Shown: positions 1 to 7,036 of the stretch, piece after piece
Layout of the letters: each line of letters starts with the position of its first letter
How positions within the stretch are numbered: position 1 is the first letter of the stretch
Origin: Bacteroidaceae bacterium
GTDB lineage: Bacteria > Bacteroidota > Bacteroidia > Bacteroidales > Bacteroidaceae
Direction: 5' to 3'
Length of the DNA: 32,709 bases
Assembly (NCBI GenBank): GCA_900772575.1
Contig: CAAHEN010000156.1
Location: 1 to 32,709, forward strand
Translations under genes and position numbers: made by a program
The notes under the pieces: generated by a model
Databases searched by the model: none
The model's input: only the letters and a program-made list of their open reading frames with translations
What the model was told of the DNA's origin: nothing

Positions 1-406
1 ACCGTGCCCGCCGGGCGGATGCCGGCAGCAGCCAGTCCCGGTGCGTGGCGCAGTAGGTCGCCGCGTCGGAGTCTATCTCGTCGTTCGTCTTCGTGCGGTT
101 GCGCTCCATCCAGTCGCTGAGGGCCTTGCGCGAGAACATTCGCTTCTTGCCCAGCATCACAAAGGGGATCTCCCCATCGAGTGCCATCTTGCGCACCACG
201 CTGTAACTGCTGCCGAGAAACTCCGCAGTATCCTTCATGTTCATCAGGCCCTCACTGCCCGGCGTCCCCGGTGACGCACGCAGCGCACGCGCCACCGCCT
301 CTTCGACAACGTCGCGAATGAAGGCCCGAAGGTCGTCCGCCTTCACCGTCAGGCTCAATCCGGGAGCCGCCTGCATGATCTGTTCGATTGTGTTCATTGT
401 TCTCAT
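1..406 (-). CDS. Helix-turn-helix (excisionase/MerR-type) DNA-binding protein, 3' end outside window
   Basis: The frame is open from the ATG at 406 to the left edge, so the C-terminus is missing (about 135 codons present). A second in-frame ATG lies at 397, and I cannot decide between the two. The N-terminal 45 residues are a helical, non-conserved-looking segment. After that comes a typical Bacteroidetes HTH_17-like stretch: MNMKDTAEFLG, then SSYSVVRKMALDGEIPF, then MLGKKRMFSRKALSDWME. This is the pattern of excisionase-family DNA-binding domains (helix, turn, recognition helix, wing with K-R, second helix). Such proteins accompany integrative elements and act as recombination directionality factors or small regulators; which role applies here is inference. 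Two copies of a 17-base direct repeat lie directly upstream. It shares orientation with the HigA and XRE genes to its right. Confidence 0.7.
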   Translation of the reverse strand, partial: MRTMNTIEQIMQAAPGLSLTVKADDLRAFIRDVVEEAVARALRASPGTPGSEGLMNMKDTAEFLGSSYSVVRKMALDGEIPFVMLGKKRMFSRKALSDWMERNRTKTNDEIDSDAATYCATHRDWLLPASARRAR

Positions 407-416
407 GATCAATTGT

Positions 417-453
417 GTTAGTGGGTTTGGTTCCGAGTTAGTGGGTTTGGTTC
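417..453. repeat. Tandem 17-base direct repeat upstream of the HTH gene
   Basis: The 17 bases GTTAGTGGGTTTGGTTC occur at 417-433 and again, identically, at 437-453, a 20-base period (about two helical turns). They sit 11-47 bases upstream of the HTH start on the minus strand, where an operator or iteron would be expected. The function is inferred from position only. Confidence 0.75.
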
Positions 454-636
454 AGGAGATTTCGGAGTGCGGCATCTCCGCTTGCTTTCATCACGCCTGC
501 GTCTCCTCCCGCTTGGTGAACAGGACGCCGCGCTGATGCCGTACTTCTTGACGATTTAATATGCGGCTTTGGCCGTGTTCAACGATAACAGTACCCGTTT
601 GGCATGCCGTAAGATCTGCCGGCGGGTCGTTCTTTT
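454..636. other. Gene-free spacer with possible decayed coding traces
   Basis: No complete gene is visible. On the minus strand one frame stays open across most of the stretch and ends with LFTKREETQA before a stop. Another frame reads LNTAKAAY, a stop, then IVKKYGISAA. The switching frames suggest, but do not prove, a degraded gene. No start codon or promoter was found. Confidence 0.3.
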
Positions 637-957
637 TTATAAGGGTATGGCCAACTTTGCATCATGCTTATGCTCCTCAACACTACGCAGCTCGATGACC
701 TTGCAATCATACGTATAGCTATTATGGAGATTCATCCAGACCTTAAAAGGTATTCCCAAATGCGCCTCCAACTTCATCGCCAAACCTTCATTTAGGTTGC
801 GCTTGCCCTTGATGAATGCGTTCAAGTGTGTGGGTTGCACACCTATCTGCTGGGCAAAGTCTTTTTGTTTTAGACCGCGTTCCAGCAATTCCTCACGCAG
901 AATTTCTCCAGGGTGTACAGCCCTGGCAGGAATCGGATTGTTACTTCTTGGTGCCAT
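637..957 (-). CDS. higA: HigA-family addiction-module antitoxin
   Basis: This is a 106-residue protein with the HigA layout. It opens with a short N-terminal arm containing HPGEILREELLERGL, a hallmark of HigA antidotes. An XRE helix-turn-helix follows (QKDFAQQIGVQPTHLNAFIKGKRNLN), then the helix EGLAMKLEAHLGIPFKVWMNLHNSY, which is diagnostic of the family. HigA neutralises the HigB RNase, cleaves no RNA itself, and represses the module by binding its operator. In most modules the toxin gene lies directly upstream. Here only a 40-residue open frame overlaps the start (941-1063), too short for HigB, so the antitoxin appears orphaned or paired with a degraded partner. It could instead serve as a plain regulator. 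The family call is firm; the role is inference. Confidence 0.88.
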   Translation of the reverse strand: MAPRSNNPIPARAVHPGEILREELLERGLKQKDFAQQIGVQPTHLNAFIKGKRNLNEGLAMKLEAHLGIPFKVWMNLHNSYTYDCKVIELRSVEEHKHDAKLAIPL

Positions 958-1063
958 AATGTGTGCTATCTATTTCAATTAGTTCTACTTCGACGCCGTC
1001 GTCCGTTTCTGCAAACAGGAGGGACGTAAAGGAACCGTATTGGGTAAATTCCAAAGAGTGTTT
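941..1063 (-). pseudogene. 41-codon open frame overlapping higA; possible remnant of the partner gene
   Basis: On the minus strand a frame opens after a stop at 1064-1066 and runs 40 residues to a TAA at 941-943, overlapping the higA start by 17 bases. It reads KHSLEFTQYGSF, then TSLLFAETDDGVEVELIEID, then STHYGTKK. It has no ATG. The composition looks protein-like and the overlap is typical of translationally coupled toxin-antitoxin pairs. I do not recognise the family, and it lacks the usual HigB C-terminus. It may be the surviving C-terminal part of a deleted gene. Confidence 0.4.
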
Positions 1064-1135
1064 TCATTGTGTGCGGGGATACTTTTTAGATTTTTAGCCA
1101 CAGTTGATCTGGCTGCTTGCCTTCATGATCTTTAT

Positions 1136-1675
1136 TTACTTGGAAGGCGTGAAAGCCTCATAGGTTCCATCGTCGTAGAACACCCTTATCTCCTTAATCC
1201 GCCTCGTCGTTTTGTCAAAATATTTCAGCTCGGGAAATTCGTGTTGAGCACCTGCCCCTTCACCGTGTAAGACTTGCATCTTGGTTCTAGAGGAGACAGC
1301 AGTATTAATGCTTCGTCCATCATTATCTGGAGTAAATGCCAGCTGTGTTTCCCCGTCTCTTTGCGGATCTGTCGTGGCCTGTGGCTGCTGGGCTGTGAAG
1401 TTACGACTGGCCGCAGAATCCTGGGAGAATAAGGGGCTGTCTTCATCAACCGATTTCTCTTGGTGTACATACATATCTCCTTCCCCAAACATCAACCAAT
1501 TGATATTTATATCGGGAAATGCACGATGAACAGCCGAGACGTGATTGTTTGTAGGGTTTGTCCTACCGGTAAATATACTGGAAAGTGAAGCTGGAGATAC
1601 CCCAATCCTATTGGCAAATTCCAACTGTGTCATTCCCATTTGCTCCATTATCTCTTTTATCCTATCCTTCATCAT
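1136..1675 (-). CDS. XRE-family helix-turn-helix transcriptional regulator
   Basis: This is a 179-residue protein. Residues 1-65 form an XRE HTH: RIKEIMEQMGMTQLEFANRI, GVSPASLSSIFTGRTNPTNN, then a helix ending INWLMFGEGDMY. The WLMFGEG motif after the fourth helix is typical of Bacteroidetes XRE regulators carried by mobile elements. Residues 70-145 are low-complexity, rich in Ser, Thr and Gln, and probably disordered. The C-terminus (LKYFDKTTRRIKEIRVFYDDGTYEAF) is a short beta-rich tail seen in this group. The start is one of two adjacent ATGs (1675 or 1672). A candidate -7 element lies about 210 bases upstream at 1884-1891, implying a long leader. Target genes are unknown. Confidence 0.8.
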   Translation of the reverse strand: MMKDRIKEIMEQMGMTQLEFANRIGVSPASLSSIFTGRTNPTNNHVSAVHRAFPDININWLMFGEGDMYVHQEKSVDEDSPLFSQDSAASRNFTAQQPQATTDPQRDGETQLAFTPDNDGRSINTAVSSRTKMQVLHGEGAGAQHEFPELKYFDKTTRRIKEIRVFYDDGTYEAFTPSK

Positions 1676-1688
1676 AATAATTATATGG

Positions 1689-1703
1689 TATGTATCGTAT
1701 GTA
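1689..1703. repeat. Short direct repeat just upstream of the XRE gene
   Basis: TATGTA occurs at 1689-1694 and 1698-1703, a 9-base period, 14-28 bases upstream of the start codon. It could be an autoregulatory operator, but at six bases per half this may be chance. Confidence 0.25.
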
Positions 1704-1883
1704 ACCCTAGAGGGGAGGAGGACGCCCTAACTGTGACTTGACCATCGTGCGCCAAGGAGTCATCCAGGTTCTAACTACTGACGCCGCTTGATAAGTGTCA
1801 CCTCGTTTGAAATGCCAAGCCAGTCCAGAAGGGCGCATCGCACATCTAGCAACAGCAATAAAATGATGCCGTCACTCTTGGTG

Positions 1884-1891
1884 CAAAGATA
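1884..1891 (-). promoter_or_regulatory. Candidate -7 element (TATCTTTG, minus strand)
   Basis: The minus strand reads TATCTTTG, an exact TAnnTTTG match. No TTG is present at the expected 20-base spacing, so this is a half match. If used, it would drive the XRE gene through a roughly 200-base leader. Part of that leader is an open frame without an ATG (ending GISNEVTLIKRRQ). Confidence 0.4.
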
Positions 1892-2348
1892 GCAATAGAA
1901 ATCAACATATACGAATCAATATTCCACAAATTCTAACGAGACACATTCGGATATTTACATCCCCCATTCCGGTAGATGCGAATTGAAAATCAAAAACACA
2001 AATTGATATGAGAATTTGTTGCATGGAAACATCAGAGTATGGGATATTCACTTTAACTATCATAGCTCATTACATTGATTGTATGATATATACGATTCAT
2101 ATTATAGGAGATAAGTCTAAAACTGGTATGGGAACACCTTATGCGGTAAAATATCATGGAATCACCATTTGCCATAACCTGAGATTTATACTGATATCCA
2201 ATGAAATGATGGACTAAAAAAGGTTCGCATATCCATAGATTTTGATATTCACATTGTGACCATCATCCCTCCATGACGATCGATGCATAATAAATTACGA
2301 CTGTATATTCCTATAATATATGGGGACTGTGTAGGTTTTGAGGTTTAC

Positions 2349-2371
2349 ATTTTGAAAATTCATTTCAAAAT
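2349..2371. repeat. Perfect 9-base inverted repeat in the AT-rich block
   Basis: ATTTTGAAA at 2349-2357 pairs with TTTCAAAAT at 2363-2371 around the loop ATTCA. It may be a protein-binding palindrome or a cruciform. No gene starts nearby. Confidence 0.55.
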
Positions 2372-2731
2372 CAAAGATATTTGGGGTGATAATATTTGTA
2401 AATACAAACTGTGAGTCGAAATGCTCTAGCAGAAAAGGGCGGATTTATCCTTGGTTCCCGATTGAATGTAAGATGCAAGATTCTACGCGATTCTCAGGGA
2501 CTTTAATTTTACGCAAAGCACTAGGGAACAAGTGTATACAGATGATTTTTATGATTGTGAGGATTGGCCTAATAATTCAGGATTTGAGATGGCCACACGT
2601 AAGTAACTGCCCCTACTGGCCATTTTGAATGCTCCAATGAGGTTGACAGCCATGGCATTGACGATCAAGCACCCCTCAAATTTACGTTATCAACAAGGGG
2701 ACTCCCAATTTGTTATGTGACCTAAGTTCTT

Positions 2732-2748
2732 GGGGCCAGCACTGCCCC
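2732..2748. repeat. Small GC hairpin
   Basis: GGGGC at 2732-2736 pairs with GCCCC at 2744-2748 across a 7-base loop. No T-run follows directly, so it is not a convincing terminator. Confidence 0.3.
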
Positions 2749-3044
2749 ACCCCATTTTGCCCATCAGAGTAGTGCCACTCACAATGCCCTCTTGAGCGGA
2801 TAAATGGGACATTCAACATTCACTATTCTGGAATCCCCAAAGAATTGGGAAGGTCGCAACGATTGTAGTGCACCTTCTAAAACAAGACAGGCAATGGAAC
2901 ACCGCACAAAATGTCCCTTTGCCTGACGAGCCATAAAATAGATAGAATGACAGCGCAGAACCTGGATCGTGTTGGCAGGAGGCCACAGCGCATGCCCCCT
3001 ACTTCATAGCACGCAGCTCTTTTGGCTGAGAGCGAATATGAGCA

Positions 3045-4097
3045 TCAATGCAGAATGAAATAGAAGAGCTCTCTCATCAATTCTTCCGGGCTCGTATTGG
3101 GATTGTCAATACCCTTTGATCTGGCGTCAGTGCGTCGCAATTCCCCCAGAATCTTCATGACTTTTGTAGCTGTATACTGCTTCATAGCTGGCACCACATT
3201 GCGCCTTACCTGCCAGTCAGTCTGCCCCAGCCACACGGCAATTCCGTGGTCACTCTTATCTGGAGCATAGTAAGCCAGCATGATATTGGTGAAATATTTG
3301 AACAGCATGGGCAGTACCTTCTGCGGACTATTAGCCTTAGGATTCTTGCAAAAATAATTCGCAATCTGCATGACCTTGAAAATGTTCTTTACGCCTAGGG
3401 CTTCCTGAAGTTCAAACACGTTGAAATCTCGGCTGACACCAACATGGCTGGCTACAAAATCCGGCGTGATTGTAGTTTCTGCTGGCGGCAAAGCTATGCA
3501 GAGTTTATCCAGTTCACTGGCCATTCGGTTGAGGTCGCTGCCGATGTAGTCTACAAGCATCCCTGCGGCCTCTGGTCTAATTCCTACTTTGCGACGCCTG
3601 AGATAAGCTGTCACGAACGGCACTAGCTGGTTATCGTATAGCTTCTTTGATTCAAAAATCGTGCCCACCTTTTCAAGTTGGCTGGCAACCTTGGTACGCC
3701 GGTCAATCTTCCCTCCCATATAGCAGAGCACGAGGATTGTTGTTGGCTGCACCTTTTTGAGATAATACTCCAGCCTTTCAAACTTGGCCAGTCGCTGGGC
3801 CTCCTTCACTACAACCACTTGGTGTGATGCCCCCATAGGAAAACTTTTAGCCGCATTGATCACGGTATCGACGTCGGTCTCAGCTCCGAAATAGGTCACG
3901 AGATTGAAATCACGTTCTTCAGGCTGAAGCACGGATGTCACAATGAAGTCTGAGAGATGATCTATATAGTAGCTTTCCTCTCCCATCAGGAGATACACCG
4001 GACTGATTTTGCCGGCGCGTATTTCATTGACGATAGCGTCGTAGGTGATGTCGTTGCGCTTCTTGTTTGTCTGGGTATAGGCAAATGTTTGGGCCAT
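3045..4097 (-). CDS. holA: DNA polymerase III subunit delta
   Basis: HolA opens the sliding clamp as part of the clamp loader (delta with delta-prime and tau/gamma), loading the beta clamp at primed sites. At 350 residues the length is normal for the family. Near the N-terminus PVYLLMGEESYYID (residues 33-46) is the HolA signature replacing a true P-loop. Then come DFNLVTYFGAETD, SFPMGASHQVVVVKEAQRL, and a central segment LVDYIGSDLNRMASELDKL typical of the lid domain. The C-terminal collar domain includes FNVFELQEALG and ends in a helix that includes LRRTDARSKGID and PEELMRELF. The gene lies 87 bases downstream of amn on the same strand with no promoter seen in between, so the two are probably co-transcribed. 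Confidence 0.95.
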   Translation of the reverse strand: MAQTFAYTQTNKKRNDITYDAIVNEIRAGKISPVYLLMGEESYYIDHLSDFIVTSVLQPEERDFNLVTYFGAETDVDTVINAAKSFPMGASHQVVVVKEAQRLAKFERLEYYLKKVQPTTILVLCYMGGKIDRRTKVASQLEKVGTIFESKKLYDNQLVPFVTAYLRRRKVGIRPEAAGMLVDYIGSDLNRMASELDKLCIALPPAETTITPDFVASHVGVSRDFNVFELQEALGVKNIFKVMQIANYFCKNPKANSPQKVLPMLFKYFTNIMLAYYAPDKSDHGIAVWLGQTDWQVRRNVVPAMKQYTATKVMKILGELRRTDARSKGIDNPNTSPEELMRELFYFILH

Positions 4098-4184
4098 TGG
4101 TATAAGGGAGGTATTCTAGATTAGACGAGAGACTCAGTTGTGTCCACAAGACTAAGGCGCCACTTCTATCGCTGAAGAGGGCTA

Positions 4185-4961
4185 TTACCAGTCATATTTA
4201 AGATGTCGCACTGTCTTACGTTCGCCAATGATGAGTTTCATGGCCTCTATGCCGATGCGAACGTGGGTGGCGGCAAATTTGGATGTGACGCGCCGGTCGC
4301 TCTCTTCTGTCTTTACACCCTCCGGAACCATTGGATTGTCAGACACCAGCAAGAGGGCACCGGTTGGGATGTGATTGTAAAATCCGCAAGAGAAGAGCGT
4401 GGCGGTTTCCATGTCGACAGCCATGGCCCTCGTCTCCAGCAGGTAGTTCTTGAACCGCTCGTCGTGCTCCCAGACGCGGCGGTTCGTCGTATAGACGGTA
4501 CCCGTCCAGTAGTCGTGACTGTTGTCGCGAAGAGCGGTAGACACGGCACGCTGCAACATGAAAGCCGGAAGGGCCGGAACCTCGGGTGGGAAATAGTCAT
4601 TTGATGTTCCCTCTCCCCTGATACCGGCTAATGGCAGAATATAATCGCCCAGCTGCGTCTTGTCCGAAATGCCGCCACATTTTCCCAGAAAGAGGCAGGC
4701 CTTTGGCTGTATACTGCTGAGCAAGTCCATGATAAGTGCTGCGTTTGGACTCCCGATTCCGAAGTTGATCATTGTAATACCATCTGCAGTCACAGTGCGC
4801 ATACCGGCGTCAAATCCCACGTGCTCAACACCCATCTCGTCACAGAATAAGTCGACATAGTTATTGAAATTGGTCAGAAGGATATGCTGACCGAAGTTTT
4901 CAAGCGGCATTTTTGTATAACGGACAAGCCAATTGCCGACGATCTCTTGTTTGGTTACCAT
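4185..4961 (-). CDS. amn: AMP nucleosidase (short Bacteroidetes type)
   Basis: The enzyme hydrolyses AMP to adenine and ribose 5-phosphate in purine salvage. The 258-residue form corresponds to the phosphorylase-like catalytic domain alone, lacking the regulatory N-terminal domain of the enterobacterial enzyme. Family marks are INFGIGSPNAA (65-75), FLGKCGGI (91-98), LAGIRGEGTSNDYFPPEVPA (111-130), TGTVYTTNRRVWEHD (153-167) and the nucleoside-binding MAVDMETATLF (180-190). I chose the start at 4961 (MVTKQEIVGNW). The upstream in-frame ATG at 5060 would lie before the candidate -7 element at 5017-5024 and adds a non-conserved stretch. The gene is divergent from the HsdR_N-like gene, whose promoter lies inside the first codons of amn. 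Confidence 0.93.
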   Translation of the reverse strand: MVTKQEIVGNWLVRYTKMPLENFGQHILLTNFNNYVDLFCDEMGVEHVGFDAGMRTVTADGITMINFGIGSPNAALIMDLLSSIQPKACLFLGKCGGISDKTQLGDYILPLAGIRGEGTSNDYFPPEVPALPAFMLQRAVSTALRDNSHDYWTGTVYTTNRRVWEHDERFKNYLLETRAMAVDMETATLFSCGFYNHIPTGALLLVSDNPMVPEGVKTEESDRRVTSKFAATHVRIGIEAMKLIIGERKTVRHLKYDW

Positions 4962-4977
4962 AATGTTCGTATTTTTG
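4947..4977 (+). promoter_or_regulatory. Promoter for the HsdR_N-like gene
   Basis: TTG at 4947-4949, a spacer of exactly 20 bases, and TATTTTTG at 4970-4977 match the Bacteroidetes sigma-ABfr consensus fully. Transcription should start near 4983. The element lies within the 5' end of amn and faces the opposite way. Confidence 0.75.
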
Positions 4978-5016
4978 TGGGAGGAGGGAGATTTGTCCCC
5001 TCTCATTTTCACCCTG

Positions 5017-5024
5017 CAAAAGTA
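5017..5024 (-). promoter_or_regulatory. Candidate -7 element for amn-holA
   Basis: The minus strand reads TACTTTTG, a full TAnnTTTG match, with a start expected near 5010, about 50 bases upstream of the amn ATG. No TTG lies at the 20-base distance. It supports the shorter amn start. Confidence 0.55.
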
Positions 5025-5029
5025 AGCAA

Positions 5030-5485
5030 ATGATTCCATTGAACCTCCCGCCGTTCCCATTTAAAACAATAGAAAGGAAGGGGCGCACGCTGATATTCGA
5101 CTTTCTGCGCCGCAGATATGTGACACTTACGCCTGAAGAATGGGTCAGACAGCACTTTGTACATTTTCTTATCTCAGAACGGGGATTTCCACAAGGTCTA
5201 TTGGCCAACGAAGTCAGCATCATCGTCGGAGGGAATGTGCGTCGGTGCGACAGTGTCCTCTATCGCCGTGAGGGGGGGCAACCGCGCGCCATCGTCGAGT
5301 ACAAGGCCCCCTCTGTACAAATCACACAGGGGGTGTTCTCCCAGATTGCCGCTTATAACAGCGTGCTCCATGCAGACTATCTCATCGTCACCAATGGTTG
5401 CCTGCATTTTTGTTGCAAGATGGACTACACGCACATGTCCGTCACGTTCCTTCCAGAAATACCGCACTACAAGCAACTGACTTGA
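5030..5485 (+). CDS. HsdR N-terminal-domain (PD-(D/E)xK) protein, solitary
   Basis: This 151-residue protein corresponds to the HSDR_N_2 type domain, related to the N-terminal nuclease domain of type I restriction subunits. Visible marks are LTPEEWVRQHFVHFLI, then GGNVRRCDSVLY with the acidic residue of the nuclease fold, and AIVEYKAP with the E-x-K pair, followed by ITQGVFSQIAAYN and ADYLIVTNGCLHFCC. No helicase domain, methylase or specificity subunit lies nearby, so this is not a type I restriction locus. In Bacteroidetes this protein is often found alone beside holA and amn; its substrate is unknown. It has a full promoter at 4947-4977. Whether it cuts nucleic acid is inference from the fold. 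Confidence 0.85.
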   Translation: MIPLNLPPFPFKTIERKGRTLIFDFLRRRYVTLTPEEWVRQHFVHFLISERGFPQGLLANEVSIIVGGNVRRCDSVLYRREGGQPRAIVEYKAPSVQITQGVFSQIAAYNSVLHADYLIVTNGCLHFCCKMDYTHMSVTFLPEIPHYKQLT

Positions 5486-5629
5486 CCCCCACCCTGAGTA
5501 GCCCCCTTCTTCTGTACAAGACGAATTAAATACAGTCCTTTTTGCACCAGAGCAGAGGCAACCGCCGTGAAGTTTGAGGCATCTGCGTTGTGCCTCTTGT
5601 CCTCAATGACATATCTCACGATTTTATAG

Positions 5630-5637
5630 TACCTTTG
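5630..5637 (+). promoter_or_regulatory. Candidate -7 element for the DEAD-box gene
   Basis: TACCTTTG is an exact TAnnTTTG match 36 bases upstream of the ATG at 5673. The -33 position reads TGA rather than TTG. Confidence 0.55.
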
Positions 5638-5672
5638 CAAGCAACAATACGCCACTTATTCAAGCCATCGAC

Positions 5673-6983
5673 ATGAATTTCAACGATATAAGACATATAA
5701 TCAGTAATTTAGGTCTTGAAGGTCTGTCTCCCATGCAGCAGGTCTTCATCGAGCGGGCACCTCAAGCCAAAGAGGTGCTGCTGCTTGCTCCGACAGGATC
5801 AGGCAAGACGCTGGCCTACATGCTCGGCGCCCTGCTTCGCCCATCGACGCGACGGGCCATTGTCATATGCCCTTCACGTGAATTGGCCCAGCAAAGCCAC
5901 GACTTATTGAAGCGTTTGACCGATGAGCCAAGTGTTTGCTTGACCGGTGGACATGCCATAGCAACTGATTGCGAAAGAATTGCGGCCATGGGGCCGAAAG
6001 TCGTCATCGCTACGCCGGGGCGACTGCTGGATCATCTGCGGGCAGGAACCCTGGCGGCAGACAATACGGACCTGCTCGTCATTGACGAATATGACAAATG
6101 TCTTGACGAAGGTTTTGCCGATGAGTTGCTTGACATACGCCGGCGTCTGCCGGCAGACTTGGCAACATGGCTCATCTCCGCCACAGCCATGCCTGCGCGC
6201 ATTGAAGACTTCATTCAGCCAGCATCAGCCACACGGCTGGACTTTACAGATCCCGGTGAAGCTGACTATAGACTCAAGGTGATCACCGTGCATTCTCCGG
6301 AAAAAGACAAGCTTGACACATTGGCTCACTTGTTGAGCGCTATTGGTGGAAAGCCTGCCATCGTCTTCGTATCACACCGCGAGAGCGTCGACCGGGTCAG
6401 TGCCTATCTGCGTGGTTTAGGTTTTGCCGCTGGTGCCTACCACGGCGGATTGGAACAGAAAATACGCGAACGCAATCTTGGTCGTTTCCGTTGCGGCGGA
6501 ACCAACGTTCTCGTATCGACAGACCTAGCCGCACGCGGCATTGACATTCCTGATGTGGAAGCTGTGATAAACTATCATCTTCCGACAGACGAAGCCACAT
6601 TCTGCCACCGTAACGGGCGCTCCACACGCTGGGAGCGTAATGGGACGTCCTATATTATCATCGGGCCCACTGAGGAGCGCCCTTCCTACGTTAGTCCCCA
6701 GACCGAAGAACTGTCTGTCGCCAATGTGCCAGTCCGCCCTGTGATGCCACCTTGGTCCACCATCTATATTGGACGCGGCAAGAAGGACAAGCTCTCTCGC
6801 GGTGATGTGGCCGGTTTCCTTTGTAAGAAAGGCGGGCTGCGTGGCACAGACATCGGCCGCATTGAGTTGGGTGACCATCAGGTCTATGCTGCCATAGCAC
6901 GTTTACGGCTGAACGCATTGCTCAAGGCTGTGGCTGGAGAGAAAATCAAAGGCATCAAGACCATCATAGAGGAAGCCCGATAA
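5673..6983 (+). CDS. DEAD-box RNA helicase with DbpA-type C-terminal domain
   Basis: An ATP-dependent RNA helicase of 436 residues. N-terminal RecA domain: the Q-motif region (LSPMQQVFIERA), motif I APTGSGKT (39-46), Ia PSRELAQQ, Ib TPGRLLDHL, motif II DEYD (138-141) and motif III SAT (about 169-171). Second RecA domain: AIVFVSHRESVD, ARGIDIPDVEAVINY and motif VI HRNGRSTR (near 312). The C-terminal 75 residues (YIGRGKKDKLSRGDVAGFL, then GTDIGRIELGDHQVYAAI) match the RNA-recognition domain of DbpA and CsdA, which directs DbpA to 23S rRNA hairpin 92. A role in ribosome assembly is therefore likely. Motif II is DEYD instead of DEAD, as in a Bacteroidetes subgroup of this family. It opens a run of plus-strand genes. 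Confidence 0.92.
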   Translation: MNFNDIRHIISNLGLEGLSPMQQVFIERAPQAKEVLLLAPTGSGKTLAYMLGALLRPSTRRAIVICPSRELAQQSHDLLKRLTDEPSVCLTGGHAIATDCERIAAMGPKVVIATPGRLLDHLRAGTLAADNTDLLVIDEYDKCLDEGFADELLDIRRRLPADLATWLISATAMPARIEDFIQPASATRLDFTDPGEADYRLKVITVHSPEKDKLDTLAHLLSAIGGKPAIVFVSHRESVDRVSAYLRGLGFAAGAYHGGLEQKIRERNLGRFRCGGTNVLVSTDLAARGIDIPDVEAVINYHLPTDEATFCHRNGRSTRWERNGTSYIIIGPTEERPSYVSPQTEELSVANVPVRPVMPPWSTIYIGRGKKDKLSRGDVAGFLCKKGGLRGTDIGRIELGDHQVYAAIARLRLNALLKAVAGEKIKGIKTIIEEAR

Positions 6984-7036
6984 GACTTCATGACCGGCAT
7001 CACCAGCAGCCTCCTCCAACCGAAACTATCTATTCC

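Larger units (their letters stand above)
1892..3044. other. 1.15-kb gene-free block, AT-rich in its first two thirds
   Basis: I see no supportable gene on either strand. Two plus-strand frames (2008-2217 and 2386-2628) are open but have skewed composition, no recognisable family and no promoter. Visible structure is limited to an AT-rich palindrome at 2349-2371 and a GGGGC/GCCCC hairpin at 2732-2748. The base composition is clearly lower in G+C from about 1890 to 2640 than in the flanking genes. It separates the accessory genes from holA. Confidence 0.5.

Noticed and set aside
417..453. CRISPR-like array
   Set aside because: Only two short units with a 3-base gap; no spacers of CRISPR length and no cas genes.
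2008..2628. Two plus-strand frames of 69 and 80 codons in the AT-rich block
   Set aside because: Composition is unusual, no promoter or family signal was seen, and lengths are within chance for AT-rich DNA with irregular stops.
3001..3044. Terminator or RNA gene after holA
   Set aside because: No paired stem with a T-run and no tRNA-like cloverleaf could be built from the sequence.
4962..5060. Longer amn reading from the ATG at 5060
   Set aside because: The extra residues precede the candidate amn -7 element and do not resemble the family N-terminus, which begins at MVTKQEIV.
5030..5485. Type I restriction-modification system
   Set aside because: Only the HsdR N-terminal-like domain is present; no motor domain, HsdM or HsdS lies nearby.
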